The translations under genes were made by a program, and so were the position numbers. Of a stretch of DNA of 64,000 nucleotides, positions 8,207 to 15,812 are shown piece after piece. Within the stretch, counting starts at the first letter, position 1, and the number at the start of each line of letters is the position of its first letter. The notes beneath the pieces are model-generated. The model was not told the DNA's origin and searched no databases. It worked only from the letters and a program-made list of their open reading frames with translations. Source of the stretch: CAZSAT01 sp964604675 (GTDB taxonomy: Bacteria > Myxococcota_A > UBA796 > CAJQPC01). The stretch is taken from NCBI GenBank assembly GCA_964604675.1, contig CAZSAT010000015.1, positions 1 to 64,000 of the forward strand, given 5' to 3'.

Positions 8207-9417
8207 CGCGAAGGGGAACCACGTTCTGTCCGGGCTCGCGCTTCGACCGCCGCGAGCACGTCCTTCGCCGGCACGATCTCCTTGAAGGGCACGACGACGC
8301 CTTGGAAGGTGCCGAGCTTCTCCTTGCTTCCCACCAGCTTGCTGGACACCGCCAACACCAGGTTGCCCGGCCCGTGTTGCTTCAGGAGCTTCACGCGGCT
8401 GGCGAGCCAGGCTCGTCGCCAGATGCCGACGATCTCCATGTAGGCCACCCTTCGGCCCTTGCGGAAGGTGAAGTCGGGCACCACCACGCCGTGGCCACCC
8501 AGGTCGATGGGCGTGCCTTCGCGGCTCAGCTTCCAGTCGGTGTCGAGCCGCGCCCAGCGGTCTTCGAACCACTCCGCGGTGCGGCTCACCCAGGCGCCCG
8601 TGTCCTTGGCGTGGGAGCGCATGCCGAGCTCGGACGAGAGCGTGAGGGTCTTGCGCAGCCGGCGCTTGGTCCAGCGCACCTCGGCCGTCAACTCCCAGCG
8701 CTCCTGCAGCAGCAGCGAGGGAAAGAAGCGCGCCAGCGACATGCCGTAGCGGGTGTTCAGACGCAGCAGGGACGCGGGGCCGTCCAGGTGCAGCACGTAG
8801 CCGTCGTCCTGGGGCGTGACCCGGTACATCAGGCCGTGGAACTTGACGTTCCGGAAGAGCTGCCGGGCCCGCTCGGGGCTGGGCTGGCGCAGGTGGATGG
8901 TGACCGCCTCGGCCTTGAGGAGGCACGCCTGGACCAGGCCCGCGTTGTAGCGGTGGAGCAGGGCGCCTGCCGTGGGGAGCTCGAGCTCGAACAGGCGCTG
9001 CTCGCCCTTGAGGTCGGCGAAGAGCAGCTCGCGCAGCCGCGGCACGCTCAACCCGAGGTCGGCGGCGGTCTCCTCGTACACCCGGTCGGCCGTGGCCAGG
9101 CAGGGCTCGCTGGCCGCCGCCTGGAACATGCGGGCGCGCAACGCGGCGGGGTCGACCTCCGGGTCGACGTCCCAGGTGGCGCGCTTCTCCAGCAGGCTGG
9201 CGAGGCCGCGGCTGATCTTGTGGTCCACCGCCTCGCCCACCAGCTCGCCGAGCGCCTCGTGGACCTGGTGCCGCTTCCAGCGGGCGTCGATGGCCTGGCG
9301 GTAGATGCCGAGCACCTCCGACGCCTTCTCCAGGTGCCGCTCGCCGTCCGGCTTGAGGTAGCCGGGCACGAGGTGCTTGCCGTTGGAGCGCACGCGCACC
9401 ATGTCACCGGTAAGCAT
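8203..9417 (-). CDS. bax1: DUF790-family nuclease (Bax1-like partner of XPB)
   Basis: A 404-residue protein of the DUF790 family, whose archaeal members (Bax1) bind XPB helicase and cut DNA near bubbles. Visible features: an N-terminal segment (RVRSNGKHLVPGYLKP) typical of DUF790, a helical middle with ELPTAGALLHRYNAGLVQ (~145-162), and a C-terminal nuclease-like domain with VVPDFTFRKGRRVAYMEIVG (~314-333), where the D...E-x-V pattern fits a PD-(D/E)XK-type site. It overlaps the end of the helicase gene by 14 bases, which supports a physical or translational partnership. The assignment of activity rests on the archaeal family, not on this sequence alone. Confidence 0.82.
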   Translation of the reverse strand: MLTGDMVRVRSNGKHLVPGYLKPDGERHLEKASEVLGIYRQAIDARWKRHQVHEALGELVGEAVDHKISRGLASLLEKRATWDVDPEVDPAALRARMFQAAASEPCLATADRVYEETAADLGLSVPRLRELLFADLKGEQRLFELELPTAGALLHRYNAGLVQACLLKAEAVTIHLRQPSPERARQLFRNVKFHGLMYRVTPQDDGYVLHLDGPASLLRLNTRYGMSLARFFPSLLLQERWELTAEVRWTKRRLRKTLTLSSELGMRSHAKDTGAWVSRTAEWFEDRWARLDTDWKLSREGTPIDLGGHGVVVPDFTFRKGRRVAYMEIVGIWRRAWLASRVKLLKQHGPGNLVLAVSSKLVGSKEKLGTFQGVVVPFKEIVPAKDVLAAVEARARTERGSPSR

Positions 9418-10762
9418 CGTGCTCCCGACGGCGCTCGCTGGCGGCCTCCTCGGTGGTGTCGAGGGTGATGACCTCGTAGAGCACGGCCTGCTTGTCCTGA
9501 CCGGGCCGCAGGATGCGCCCGAGGCGCTGCACGTGCTCGCGGACCGTGCTCGTGCCGCTCAGCACCACCCCCACGTCCGCGGCGGGCAGGTCGACGCCTT
9601 CGTTGAGCACCCGGGAGGTGGCCACGACCCGGTAGGTGCCGTCCTGGAAGCCTTCCAGGATGGCGCGCCGTTCCTTGGCGTCGGTCTGGTGGGTGATGCA
9701 GGGCACGAGGAAGGTCCGGCAGATGCGGTAGACCGTGGCGTTGTCGTTGGTGAAGACGATCACCCGCCCGTCGGCGTGCTTCTGCAGGATCTCGTCGAGG
9801 GCGTCGAGCTTGGCCGAGGCCTGGTGCACGATGCGACGCGCCTCGCGGTGCCCGGAGAGCGCCGCGCGGCCGGCGGTGGAGCGAGAGGCCTCGCGGAGGA
9901 AGCGGCCCCACCCGTTCTTGCCGCCCATGAAGATCCGGCGGCCACGCAGGAAGTCCCGGTAGGCCGCCCGGGCCTCGAGGTAGCGGTCGGCCTCGTCGGG
10001 GGTGAGCTCCACCTCGAAGCGCCGGACCTCGTAGTCGGCGAGGAACTCTCCGCGCATGTCCTGGATGCCGCGCTCGAAGCAGAAGGGGCCGATCAGGCGC
10101 TCGAGCTCCTGGTGCAGACCGTCGGCGCGCTCGGGCGTGGCCGACAGCCCCAGCCGGAACGGCGCGAGGCACATCTCCGCGGCCTGGGCGTAGGCCTCGC
10201 TCGGCAGGTGGTGCACCTCGTCGAAGATCACGAGGCCGAAGCGATCGCCGTACCGATCGGCGTGCAGGTAGGCGGAGTCGTAGGTCGAGACCGTGATGTC
10301 ACGCACCTCGTGGCTGCCGCCCCCGAGCATGCCGACCTCGATGCCGAAGGCCGACGACAGCACGGCGACCCACTGGTTGACCAGATCGATGGTGGGCGCC
10401 ACGACGAGGGTGGGGCGCTGGGCGTCGGCGATGCAGAGCTCGGCGACGAAGCTCTTCCCGGTGCCCGTGGGGAGGGTGACCACGCCCTTGCGGCCCGCCG
10501 CCCGCCAGCTGTCGACGGCTTCGGTCTGGTAGCCGCGCGCGGTCTTCTGGGTCTGGTGCTCGAGCTGGAGGACCGGCCACTGCCGCGCATCGTCGCGGTA
10601 GTCCGCCGACGCCGCGTGGTAGCCGAGCACCGTGTCCCGGTAGTGCAGGCCGTGGGCACGCGGGCGCTGGACGCGATCGTCCCAGCGGAAGCCCAGGGGC
10701 ATCTGGTCTTCCGGCACGCCGTCGAGGAGCAGCGTGCCGCGGTCGTAGCGGAGGATGATCAC
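9404..10762 (-). CDS. xpb: XPB/Rad25-like superfamily 2 DNA helicase
   Basis: A 452-residue SF2 helicase of the XPB/ERCC3 type. An N-terminal damage-recognition-like region (~1-75) precedes helicase domain 1, with Walker A LPTGTGKS (~96-103), DEAD-box variant FDEVHH (~180-185) and motif III LSATPER (~209-215), then helicase domain 2 with VIVFTNDNAT (~316-325) and motif VI QRLGRILRPG (~413-422). Length and domain order match compact archaeal/bacterial XPB. The GTG start has TTAGCC and a 7-nt spacer upstream and no ribosome binding site. First gene of the minus-strand set followed by bax1 and a DEDD exonuclease. It is divergent from the MopE-like lipoprotein gene. Confidence 0.9.
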   Translation of the reverse strand: MIILRYDRGTLLLDGVPEDQMPLGFRWDDRVQRPRAHGLHYRDTVLGYHAASADYRDDARQWPVLQLEHQTQKTARGYQTEAVDSWRAAGRKGVVTLPTGTGKSFVAELCIADAQRPTLVVAPTIDLVNQWVAVLSSAFGIEVGMLGGGSHEVRDITVSTYDSAYLHADRYGDRFGLVIFDEVHHLPSEAYAQAAEMCLAPFRLGLSATPERADGLHQELERLIGPFCFERGIQDMRGEFLADYEVRRFEVELTPDEADRYLEARAAYRDFLRGRRIFMGGKNGWGRFLREASRSTAGRAALSGHREARRIVHQASAKLDALDEILQKHADGRVIVFTNDNATVYRICRTFLVPCITHQTDAKERRAILEGFQDGTYRVVATSRVLNEGVDLPAADVGVVLSGTSTVREHVQRLGRILRPGQDKQAVLYEVITLDTTEEAASERRREHDAYR

Positions 10763-10769
10763 GGGGAGG

Positions 10770-10775
10770 GGCTAA
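10770..10775 (-). promoter_or_regulatory. TTAGCC -10-like box, predicted leaderless start of xpb
   Basis: On the minus strand TTAGCC is followed by seven pyrimidine-rich bases and GTG 10762. A pyrimidine-rich spacer cannot act as a Shine-Dalgarno site. Confidence 0.45.
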
Positions 10776-10813
10776 CGGAGCGGCGGCCGATCGGTCTGGC
10801 CAGGCAGCCGCAC

Positions 10814-10833
10814 TCGCTCCTCCGAGGGAGCGA
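10814..10833 (+). promoter_or_regulatory. Hairpin occluding the ribosome binding site of the MopE-like gene
   Basis: TCGCTCC (10814-10820) pairs perfectly with GGAGCGA (10827-10833) around a six-base loop. The purine tract that would serve as the ribosome binding site is inside the 3' arm, two bases before ATG 10836. Confidence 0.4.
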
Positions 10834-10835
10834 AC

Positions 10836-13319
10836 ATGTGGGTGCTGCTGTGGGCGGCCTGCGGGCTGGTGGAAGGGCTGCGCTACGAACCCTCGCCGGT
10901 GGAGGACGACTTCAACGAGACCCATGGCGGGGTCGACGAAGAGGCCTGGGAGGACCTGACGGACCACACACCGGGCCACGTCGACGACGACGGCGAGCCG
11001 ATCGAGGACCAGGAGAGCCACACCTGGTACCCGGATCTCGACGGCGACGGCTACGCGGGCCAGGCGACCACCCGCGTGGGAACCGAGCGGCCTGCAGACC
11101 ACATCCTGCTGATCGAGAGCCAGGGCTGGGACTGCGACGACGACGACCACGACGTGCACCCGGACGCGACCGAGGTGTGCGGCAACGGCATCGACGAAGA
11201 CTGCGACGGCGCGGACGAAGACGGCATGGAGTTCTACGCCGACGAGGACGGCGACGGCTACGGCGACCCCGACCACACCGAGGCGGCCTGCAGCCTTCCG
11301 GACGGCTTCAGCCGCGACGACGACGACTGCGACGACGACGATCCCGACGTGAACCCCGCGGGCGAAGACCTCCCCTGTGACGGGGTGGACGGGGACTGCG
11401 ACGGCCTCGACGCGGCCGACACCTGGTACGCGGACCGCGACGGCGACAGCTACCCCTCGGAGACCGACACCACCGAGGCGTGCACCCAACCCAGCGGCTA
11501 CCTCGCCGGTGGCCGCACCGACTGCGACGACACCCGGGCCGAGGTGAACCCGGCGGCGGACGAGGTCTGCGGCAACGGCCTCGACGACGACTGCGACGGC
11601 GACGAAGACCAGGGCGTCGAGTACTACGAGGACGCCGACGAAGACGGCTTCAGCGACGGCTCGGACTGGCACTGCGACACGCCAGGGAGCGGGTGGCTCG
11701 AGGTGGAGACCGAGCGCGACTGCGACGATCAGGACGCCACCGTGTTTCCCGGCGCCACCGAGGTGTGCGGCAACGCCGTGGACGAGGACTGCGACGCGCG
11801 GGACGACACGGGGGACCTCTGGTACGGCGACGTGGACGGCGACGGCTACACGTCCGGCACGACCTGGGCCTGCACGCAGCCCTCGGGCTACCTCGACGCG
11901 GAGGCCGAGGAGGACTGCGACGACGAGCACGCCGCCGTGCACCCGGGAGCCGCCGAGGTCTGCGGCAACGGCGTCGACGACGACTGCGACGACGAGGGGC
12001 TGGCATGCGGTCCCGCCGGCGACATGGAGGTCGCCGACGGTGACTTCTGGCTGTCGGGGGAGTCCGAAGACGACCACGCCGGCTCGTCGGTCGCCGGTCC
12101 CGGAGACGTCGACGGCGACGGGCAGCTCGACCTCCTCATCGGCGCGTACGGAGACGACACCATGGGACCGGCGGCCGGCGCCGCCTACCTGCTGCTGGGG
12201 CCGGTCACCGCCGACCGCGCGCTCGGCGACTACGACGCGCTGCTCCTCGGCATGGGGAGCGGCGATGCTGCCGGAAGCTCCCTCGCGGCGAGCGACCTCG
12301 ACGGCGACGGGTACGGCGACCTGGTGGTGGGCGCCGGCTACAGCTCCACGGGCGCCACCTACGCCGGGAGCGCGTACGTGCTCTACGGGCCGGTGAGCGA
12401 TCAGGTCCTGCTCGACGGCGCCGACGCGGTGATCGACGGCAACCGCGCCAGCACCTACCTCGGCAGCGCGCTCGCGCTCGCGGGCGACCAGGACAGCGAC
12501 GGCGTGCAGGAGCTGCTCGTCGGGGCCCGGGCCGACGCTGCGAGCGACTGGGCCGAGGGACGTGCCCTCCTGTTCAGCGGCCTGGAGGGCTCCCTGGACC
12601 CGCAGGACGCGCTGGCGACCCTCGTCGGGCAGGTGGCGGGCGACGAGGCGGGCTTCTCGGTCGACGGCGGCCACGACGTCGACGGCGACGGCTTCGACGA
12701 GCTCTTCGTGGGCGCTCCCGAGGCCGACGGCGGCAAGGGCTTCGCCTACCTGATCCGTGGCCCCGTCACCTCCGACCTGGATCTCGTCGACGCGGACCTC
12801 CGACTGTACGGGTCCTCGTCCAACGCCGACCTCGGGCAGTGCGTGCGGCTCCTGCGCGACCAGGACGGCGACGGGCTCGCCGACCTCGCCGTGAGCGCTC
12901 CCCGCATCGGTCGCGTGAGCCTGGGCAGCGACCCGGGCGACGGCGACGTCGACCACGACGACCTCGAGGTGGCGCTGCAGGGCAACGTGACCCAGGACTA
13001 CTTCGGCCAGCGGATCGAGCAGGTCGGGGACGTCAACGGCGACCGGGCCACCGATCTGGTGGTGAGCAGCGAGTACCGGCAGGACAAGAACGGTGGAGCC
13101 TGGCTCTTCCATGGCCCGCTCACAGCGTCCGTGCCCTCCTCCGAGGCCCAGGCGGTGGTGACCGGCGACGACACCAACGACGGGCTGGAGGCCGCAGCGG
13201 GCGTCGGCGACCTCGACGACGACGGCCTCTCGGACCTGCTCCTCGGGGTGCCCGGCGACGACGAGGCGGGCAGCGAAGCGGGGGGTGCGGTGCTCTTCCT
13301 GGGCGGCGTCGGCCTCTGA
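10836..13319 (+). CDS. MopE-repeat and FG-GAP-repeat surface lipoprotein
   Basis: An 827-residue predicted lipoprotein (MWVLLWAAC; Cys at 9). Residues ~60-400 hold about five copies of the MopE-type unit (CDDDxxxVxPxAxEVCGNGxDxDCDG), each preceded by a WYxDxDGDGY calcium-binding-like strand. Residues ~405-827 contain roughly seven FG-GAP/integrin-alpha-like repeats (for example GPGDVDGDGQLDLLIGAYGDD). Both modules are Asp-rich and expected to bind Ca2+ on the cell surface or outside the cell. This combination is common in myxobacterium-like genomes; the role (adhesion, structural coat or metal binding) is not known. The ATG lies just behind a hairpin containing its ribosome binding site. Confidence 0.85.
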   Translation: MWVLLWAACGLVEGLRYEPSPVEDDFNETHGGVDEEAWEDLTDHTPGHVDDDGEPIEDQESHTWYPDLDGDGYAGQATTRVGTERPADHILLIESQGWDCDDDDHDVHPDATEVCGNGIDEDCDGADEDGMEFYADEDGDGYGDPDHTEAACSLPDGFSRDDDDCDDDDPDVNPAGEDLPCDGVDGDCDGLDAADTWYADRDGDSYPSETDTTEACTQPSGYLAGGRTDCDDTRAEVNPAADEVCGNGLDDDCDGDEDQGVEYYEDADEDGFSDGSDWHCDTPGSGWLEVETERDCDDQDATVFPGATEVCGNAVDEDCDARDDTGDLWYGDVDGDGYTSGTTWACTQPSGYLDAEAEEDCDDEHAAVHPGAAEVCGNGVDDDCDDEGLACGPAGDMEVADGDFWLSGESEDDHAGSSVAGPGDVDGDGQLDLLIGAYGDDTMGPAAGAAYLLLGPVTADRALGDYDALLLGMGSGDAAGSSLAASDLDGDGYGDLVVGAGYSSTGATYAGSAYVLYGPVSDQVLLDGADAVIDGNRASTYLGSALALAGDQDSDGVQELLVGARADAASDWAEGRALLFSGLEGSLDPQDALATLVGQVAGDEAGFSVDGGHDVDGDGFDELFVGAPEADGGKGFAYLIRGPVTSDLDLVDADLRLYGSSSNADLGQCVRLLRDQDGDGLADLAVSAPRIGRVSLGSDPGDGDVDHDDLEVALQGNVTQDYFGQRIEQVGDVNGDRATDLVVSSEYRQDKNGGAWLFHGPLTASVPSSEAQAVVTGDDTNDGLEAAAGVGDLDDDGLSDLLLGVPGDDEAGSEAGGAVLFLGGVGL

Positions 13320-13343
13320 TCCGTGGCGGGGGCCAGCTGCAGC

Positions 13344-13349
13344 TATGCT
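13344..13349 (+). promoter_or_regulatory. TATGCT -10-like box before the carboxypeptidase
   Basis: TATGCT is followed by a 7-nt spacer and GTG 13357. It also contains the ATG at 13345 that is the alternative start, so the box and that start cannot both be used. Confidence 0.4.
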
Positions 13350-13356
13350 CCGGCGC

Positions 13357-14409
13357 GTGCACCTGCTCACCGCCCTCGCCGCTGCTGGCGTGCTCGCCCA
13401 CAGCGCCGCGACCCTCGACCACGCCACCTTCGCCGCCTCCCTCGAGGCCCCCGAGGAGCGACCGCAGCGGGCCGCGAACTGGGACTTCGAAGCCGACCTG
13501 CATGCCCGGCTGCAGGTCCTGATCGACGAGCATCCGGACTGGATCACGCCCTTCGTCATCGGAGAGAGCGTGCAGGGGCGGCCGCTGTGGGCCTACCGCG
13601 TGCGCCACCCGCACCTCGAGCCGAGCCGGAAGCTGCTGGTGATCTCCCAGCTCCACGCCTTGGAGTGGATTGGCCCCGAGGTCGCGGTGGCCTTCCTGGA
13701 GACCCTGCTGGGGCGCGCGCCCGCCGGGGTCGACCAGGCCCTCGGCGCGCCCTGGCCCGAGGTCGAGATCGTCGTCGTGCCCATCGTCAACCCCGACGGA
13801 CGCCACCGCGTGGAGCAGGACCTCGTCGCCGGGCGCACCCGGACGTACCGCCGCGGTAACGGGAACCTCGTGGACCTCAACCGCGACTGGGCGGTGCACC
13901 GGGAGGCCACCGCCGTGTGGCAGCACGTGGTGCCGAAGTACTACGTCACCTCCCCCGGCCCGCTCTCACAGCCCGAGAGCCGGGCGGTCGACGACCTGGC
14001 CCACGACGAGCGCTTCGACGCCTTCGTCAGCCTGCACGCCTTCGGCCGCTACGTCTTCGTGCCCTGGTCGGGCCGGTGGGCGCGCCCCGAGGACTGGGAC
14101 ACGCTGCACGACCTCGCGCACACCATGCGCGCCGCGCAGGAGCACCCCTACACCGTGCGGCAGCTCTCCAGGTACGTGTTCTTCTTCCGGGCGCAAGGCT
14201 CCGAGATCGACCACCTGTACGGGGAGCACGGCGCTCTCTCCTTCCTGATCGAGCTGACGCCGAGCGGGATCCGGCCGCTGAAGCCGACCACGTGGCGCGA
14301 CGTCTTCCGCTGGTACTCGCCCGAGGATCCCACCGAGGACGTCGCCGACGGCGTGAACGCGTTGTTGGCGCTCACCCTGGCCCTCCCTGCGGCGGTGCCC
14401 CACCCCTGA
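13357..14409 (+). CDS. Secreted M14-family zinc carboxypeptidase
   Basis: A 350-residue exported metallocarboxypeptidase. After a signal peptide (MHLLTALAAAGVLAHSAA) the M14 domain shows the zinc pair HALE (HxxE; ~96-99), LVDLNRDW (Asn-Arg substrate-binding pair, ~170-177), the third zinc ligand in SLHAFGRYVF (~221-230) and the catalytic Glu in FLIELTPSG (~293-301). All core residues are present. It should remove C-terminal residues from peptides outside the cytoplasm. I prefer GTG 13357 because a TA-box lies seven bases upstream and it gives the uncharged signal peptide seen in the other exported proteins here; ATG 13345 would add Leu-Arg-Arg. Confidence 0.85.
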   Translation: MHLLTALAAAGVLAHSAATLDHATFAASLEAPEERPQRAANWDFEADLHARLQVLIDEHPDWITPFVIGESVQGRPLWAYRVRHPHLEPSRKLLVISQLHALEWIGPEVAVAFLETLLGRAPAGVDQALGAPWPEVEIVVVPIVNPDGRHRVEQDLVAGRTRTYRRGNGNLVDLNRDWAVHREATAVWQHVVPKYYVTSPGPLSQPESRAVDDLAHDERFDAFVSLHAFGRYVFVPWSGRWARPEDWDTLHDLAHTMRAAQEHPYTVRQLSRYVFFFRAQGSEIDHLYGEHGALSFLIELTPSGIRPLKPTTWRDVFRWYSPEDPTEDVADGVNALLALTLALPAAVPHP

Positions 14410-14494
14410 TCGTGCTGCCCGTGCAGCCGGTTCCCAGTGCGACGCGAAGATCCCAGATCGGATCCCGGATCGACGCCGTTCTCCCGGATCCGAG

Positions 14495-14511
14495 TTGGCA
14501 CGCCTCTTGCT
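14495..14511 (+). promoter_or_regulatory. Sigma-54 (RpoN) promoter, -24/-12
   Basis: TTGGCACG-N4-TTGCT matches the sigma-54 consensus (YTGGCACG-N4-TTGCW) at every defined position, with exactly ten bases between the -24 GG (14497-14498) and the -12 GC (14509-14510). Transcription would start near 14522. No other match this good was seen in the window. It lies in the 451-bp gap upstream of the ABC transporter cluster, directly in front of a structured region. Confidence 0.85.
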
Positions 14512-14521
14512 GTATGTCCGG

Positions 14522-14690
14522 TCGGTTGGAAGATCACAGCGCTGCACAAGAGCACCGGTTCTCCGGTGACCCTCCTGGGGAATCCACTCCAGGAGACGGC
14601 TCTTGTCGGTGCCAGCCGTGTCCCGAGAGGGATCTCGCGTGTGCGTTGCGGTTTCCCGCTGGCCCCGCCCGGAATCACCCGGGCGGGGTC
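14522..14690 (+). ncRNA. Candidate sigma-54-driven small RNA or structured 5' leader
   Basis: No convincing coding frame is seen here. From the predicted start the region contains a closing stem ACAAGAGC/GCTCTTGT (14546-14553 with 14599-14606) that encloses two hairpins: ACCGG-TTCT-CCGGT (14554-14567) and CTCCTGG/CCAGGAG (14572-14578 with 14589-14595). Next comes CGAGA-GGGA-TCTCG with a GNRA loop (14624-14637), then a perfect ten-pair GC hairpin CCCCGCCCGG/CCGGGCGGGG with a six-base loop (14663-14688). The last stem resembles a terminator without a U-tract. Either a free RNA of about 170 nt or the leader of the ABC operon at 14861. Confidence 0.55.
14663..14688 (+). terminator. Strong GC hairpin, possible terminator of the small RNA
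   Basis: Ten perfect GC pairs with loop AATCAC; two further pairs (G-C and G-T) extend it to 14661-14690. No T-run follows, so factor-independent termination is uncertain in this high-GC genome. Confidence 0.4.
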
Positions 14691-14860
14691 ACTCACTCTG
14701 GGGTGAGCTGGCTGCGAGGTCCATGCCAGCAGCCGGCGCCGACGGGTCCATCCCGGGTCCGTAAGGAACTGTCGCGGATGCTTGCCAGCTAGTCGGAAGC
14801 GGCTACAAATCGCCGTCCTGACCGCCCGTCCCCCGACGGGTCCTGGAGGGTGGACAAGCG
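14691..14860. other. Intergenic stretch before the ABC operon
   Basis: 170 bases between the GC hairpin and the ABC ATPase start. It holds a TACAAA box at 14804-14809 that could be a second, housekeeping promoter, and GGAGG at 14845-14849, which fits as the ribosome binding site for ATG 14861. I see no gene. Confidence 0.4.
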
Positions 14861-15790
14861 ATGATCGAGGTGACCCGCCTGACGCGCTACTACGGCGACC
14901 ATCCCGCCGTCGTCGACGTCAGCTTCTCCATTGCCGACAAGGAGATCGTCGGCTTCCTCGGGCTCAACGGCGCCGGGAAGTCCACGACCTTGAAGGTTCT
15001 CGCAGGGCTCATCCTGCCCAGCGACGGCAACGTCAAGATCGCGGGGGTCGACGCCCTCGATGCCCCGGACAGCCTGCGACAGCGCATCGGCTTCCTCCCC
15101 GAGGAGCCGCCGCTCTACCGGGAGATGAGGGTCAACGACTTCCTCGTCTTCTGCGGACAGCTCAAGGGCATGACCCGCGCGGACGCTCAGGCCCGGCTGC
15201 CGGAGGTCTGCCGGTTGACCGACCTCGAGGGCCGCGAGGACTGGCTCATCGACGAGCTCTCGCATGGCTACCGGAAGCGCGTGGGCATCGCCCAGGCCAT
15301 CATCCACAACCCCGACCTCGTGATCCTGGACGAGCCCATCTCGGGCCTCGACCCGGCCCAGATCGTGGAGATGCGACGGGTGATCCGGGGCCTCAAGGAC
15401 CACTGCACCGTGCTCCTGAGCTCTCACATCCTCTCGGAGATCTCCCAGACCTGCGACCGCATCCTCGTGCTGCACGACGGCGCGCTCGTGGCCCAGGGCA
15501 CCGAAGACGAGCTCGCGAGCCGCGCTCAGGGCGGCTCGCGCCTCAGCCTCAGCGTCGCGGGCACCGACCCGGCGCCGCTGAGCGCGGCGCTCCAAGCCTT
15601 CGCGGGCGCGACCGAGATCACGGTGGAGCCCGCTGGCGCGCGCATCGAGGCCACCTGCGTGGTCGAGGGCGATCAGCGTGGCGCGCTCGTCGCCCACCTC
15701 GTCGGCGCCGGACTGTCGGTCTGGGAGGTCACGAGCTCGGAAGCCGAGCTCGAGCAGATCTTCCTGGGCCTCACCAGGAACTCCTCTTGA
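14861..15790 (+). CDS. ABC transporter ATP-binding protein, GldA/NatA-like
   Basis: A 309-residue ABC ATPase: Walker A GLNGAGKST (~37-45), Q-loop region GFLPEEPPLY, signature LSHGYRKRV (LSxGxxxR, ~135-143), Walker B LVILDEP (~154-160) with the ISGLDP D-loop, and the H-loop in LSSHILS. A C-terminal domain of ~85 residues follows, as in GldA/CcmA-type exporters. It energises the permease encoded next. In related clusters this set (ATPase, ABC-2 permease, GldG-like, DUF4340) is called gliding- or exopolysaccharide-associated, but the transported substrate is not established. ATG with GGAGG 11 bases upstream. First gene of a four-gene operon. Confidence 0.92.
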   Translation: MIEVTRLTRYYGDHPAVVDVSFSIADKEIVGFLGLNGAGKSTTLKVLAGLILPSDGNVKIAGVDALDAPDSLRQRIGFLPEEPPLYREMRVNDFLVFCGQLKGMTRADAQARLPEVCRLTDLEGREDWLIDELSHGYRKRVGIAQAIIHNPDLVILDEPISGLDPAQIVEMRRVIRGLKDHCTVLLSSHILSEISQTCDRILVLHDGALVAQGTEDELASRAQGGSRLSLSVAGTDPAPLSAALQAFAGATEITVEPAGARIEATCVVEGDQRGALVAHLVGAGLSVWEVTSSEAELEQIFLGLTRNSS

Positions 15791-15812
15791 ACCCCTTCAC
15801 CGGAGGTCGATC

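Noticed and set aside
11130..12000. Short-period repeats that could be taken for a CRISPR or VNTR array
   Set aside because: They encode the MopE protein repeats in frame, with diverged bases and no constant repeat-spacer structure.
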